Part shown: positions 5,643-5,658 of the stretch, piece by piece | Layout: every line of letters starts with the position of its first letter | Numbering within the stretch: the first letter of the stretch is position 1 | NCBI GenBank assembly: GCA_013812695.1 | Contig: JACCSZ010000377.1 | Location: forward strand, 1 to 5,658 | Reading direction: 5' to 3' | DNA from: Gemmatimonadales bacterium | GTDB taxonomy: Bacteria > Gemmatimonadota > Gemmatimonadetes > Gemmatimonadales > GWC2-71-9 | Length of the DNA stretch: 5,658 bases | The notes under the pieces: generated by a model | What the model was told of the DNA's origin: nothing | Database searches by the model: none | What the model saw: only the letters and a program-made list of their open reading frames with translations | Position numbers and translations under genes: made by a program

Positions 5643-5658
5643 GTCATCCCGAGCGGAC
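5643..5658. repeat. Partial dispersed repeat (copy 3) at the right edge
   Basis: GTCATCCCGAGCGGA at 5643-5657 matches the first 15 nt of the copy 1 arm except C for T at one position; the element is cut by the window end. It lies about 77 nt upstream of the msrA start, where the run's promoter might be expected. Confidence 0.6.

Noticed and set aside
5567..5647. N-terminal extension of MsrA from the ATG at 5647
   Set aside because: That ATG comes from a dispersed repeat end, the added 27 residues are not MsrA-like, and the ATG at 5566 has its own GAGGA at good spacing.

Overview
The window is GC-rich bacterial DNA with strong GC bias at third codon positions. A Hanks-type Ser/Thr kinase with a C-terminal membrane anchor, an AraC-type regulator fused to a receiver-like domain, and dispersed repeats that translate as 'PERSEG' peptides together suggest a soil-type bacterium. 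Gemmatimonadota or a similar phylum is my best guess; this is inference, as no rRNA or other marker gene is present.

Layout: (1) 1-940, minus strand: the first 313 residues of a membrane-anchored Ser/Thr protein kinase, cut by the left edge. (2) 941-1110: divergent intergenic region with a TATATT -10-like box facing the kinase. (3) 1111-1995, plus strand: AraC-family regulator whose N-terminal half looks like a degenerate response-regulator receiver domain. (4) 1996-2151: convergent intergenic region filled by a perfect 27-bp inverted repeat with a 43-nt spacer, plus a short tandem duplication. (5) 2152-5566, minus strand: a likely three-gene run, transcribed in the order msrA (peptide-methionine (S)-S-oxide reductase), a group II PLP-dependent decarboxylase of the aromatic-L-amino-acid decarboxylase type, and an exported P1/DmpA-type (S58) self-processing aminopeptidase. 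The last two genes overlap by 4 nt (ATGA). (6) 5567-5658: msrA upstream region, ending in the beginning of another repeat copy.

The kinase and regulator form a divergent signalling pair. The minus-strand run combines methionine-oxide repair, amino-acid decarboxylation and removal of N-terminal residues from peptides. A peptide or amino-acid catabolic link between the last two enzymes is plausible but unproven.

The most notable structural observation is that a dispersed inverted-repeat element lies across the decarboxylase/peptidase junction. It encodes the last 38 or so residues of the decarboxylase and also supplies its stop codon and the start codon of the peptidase. I see no clearly new multi-gene system. 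No tRNA, rRNA, CRISPR array, transposase or integrase was recognised.
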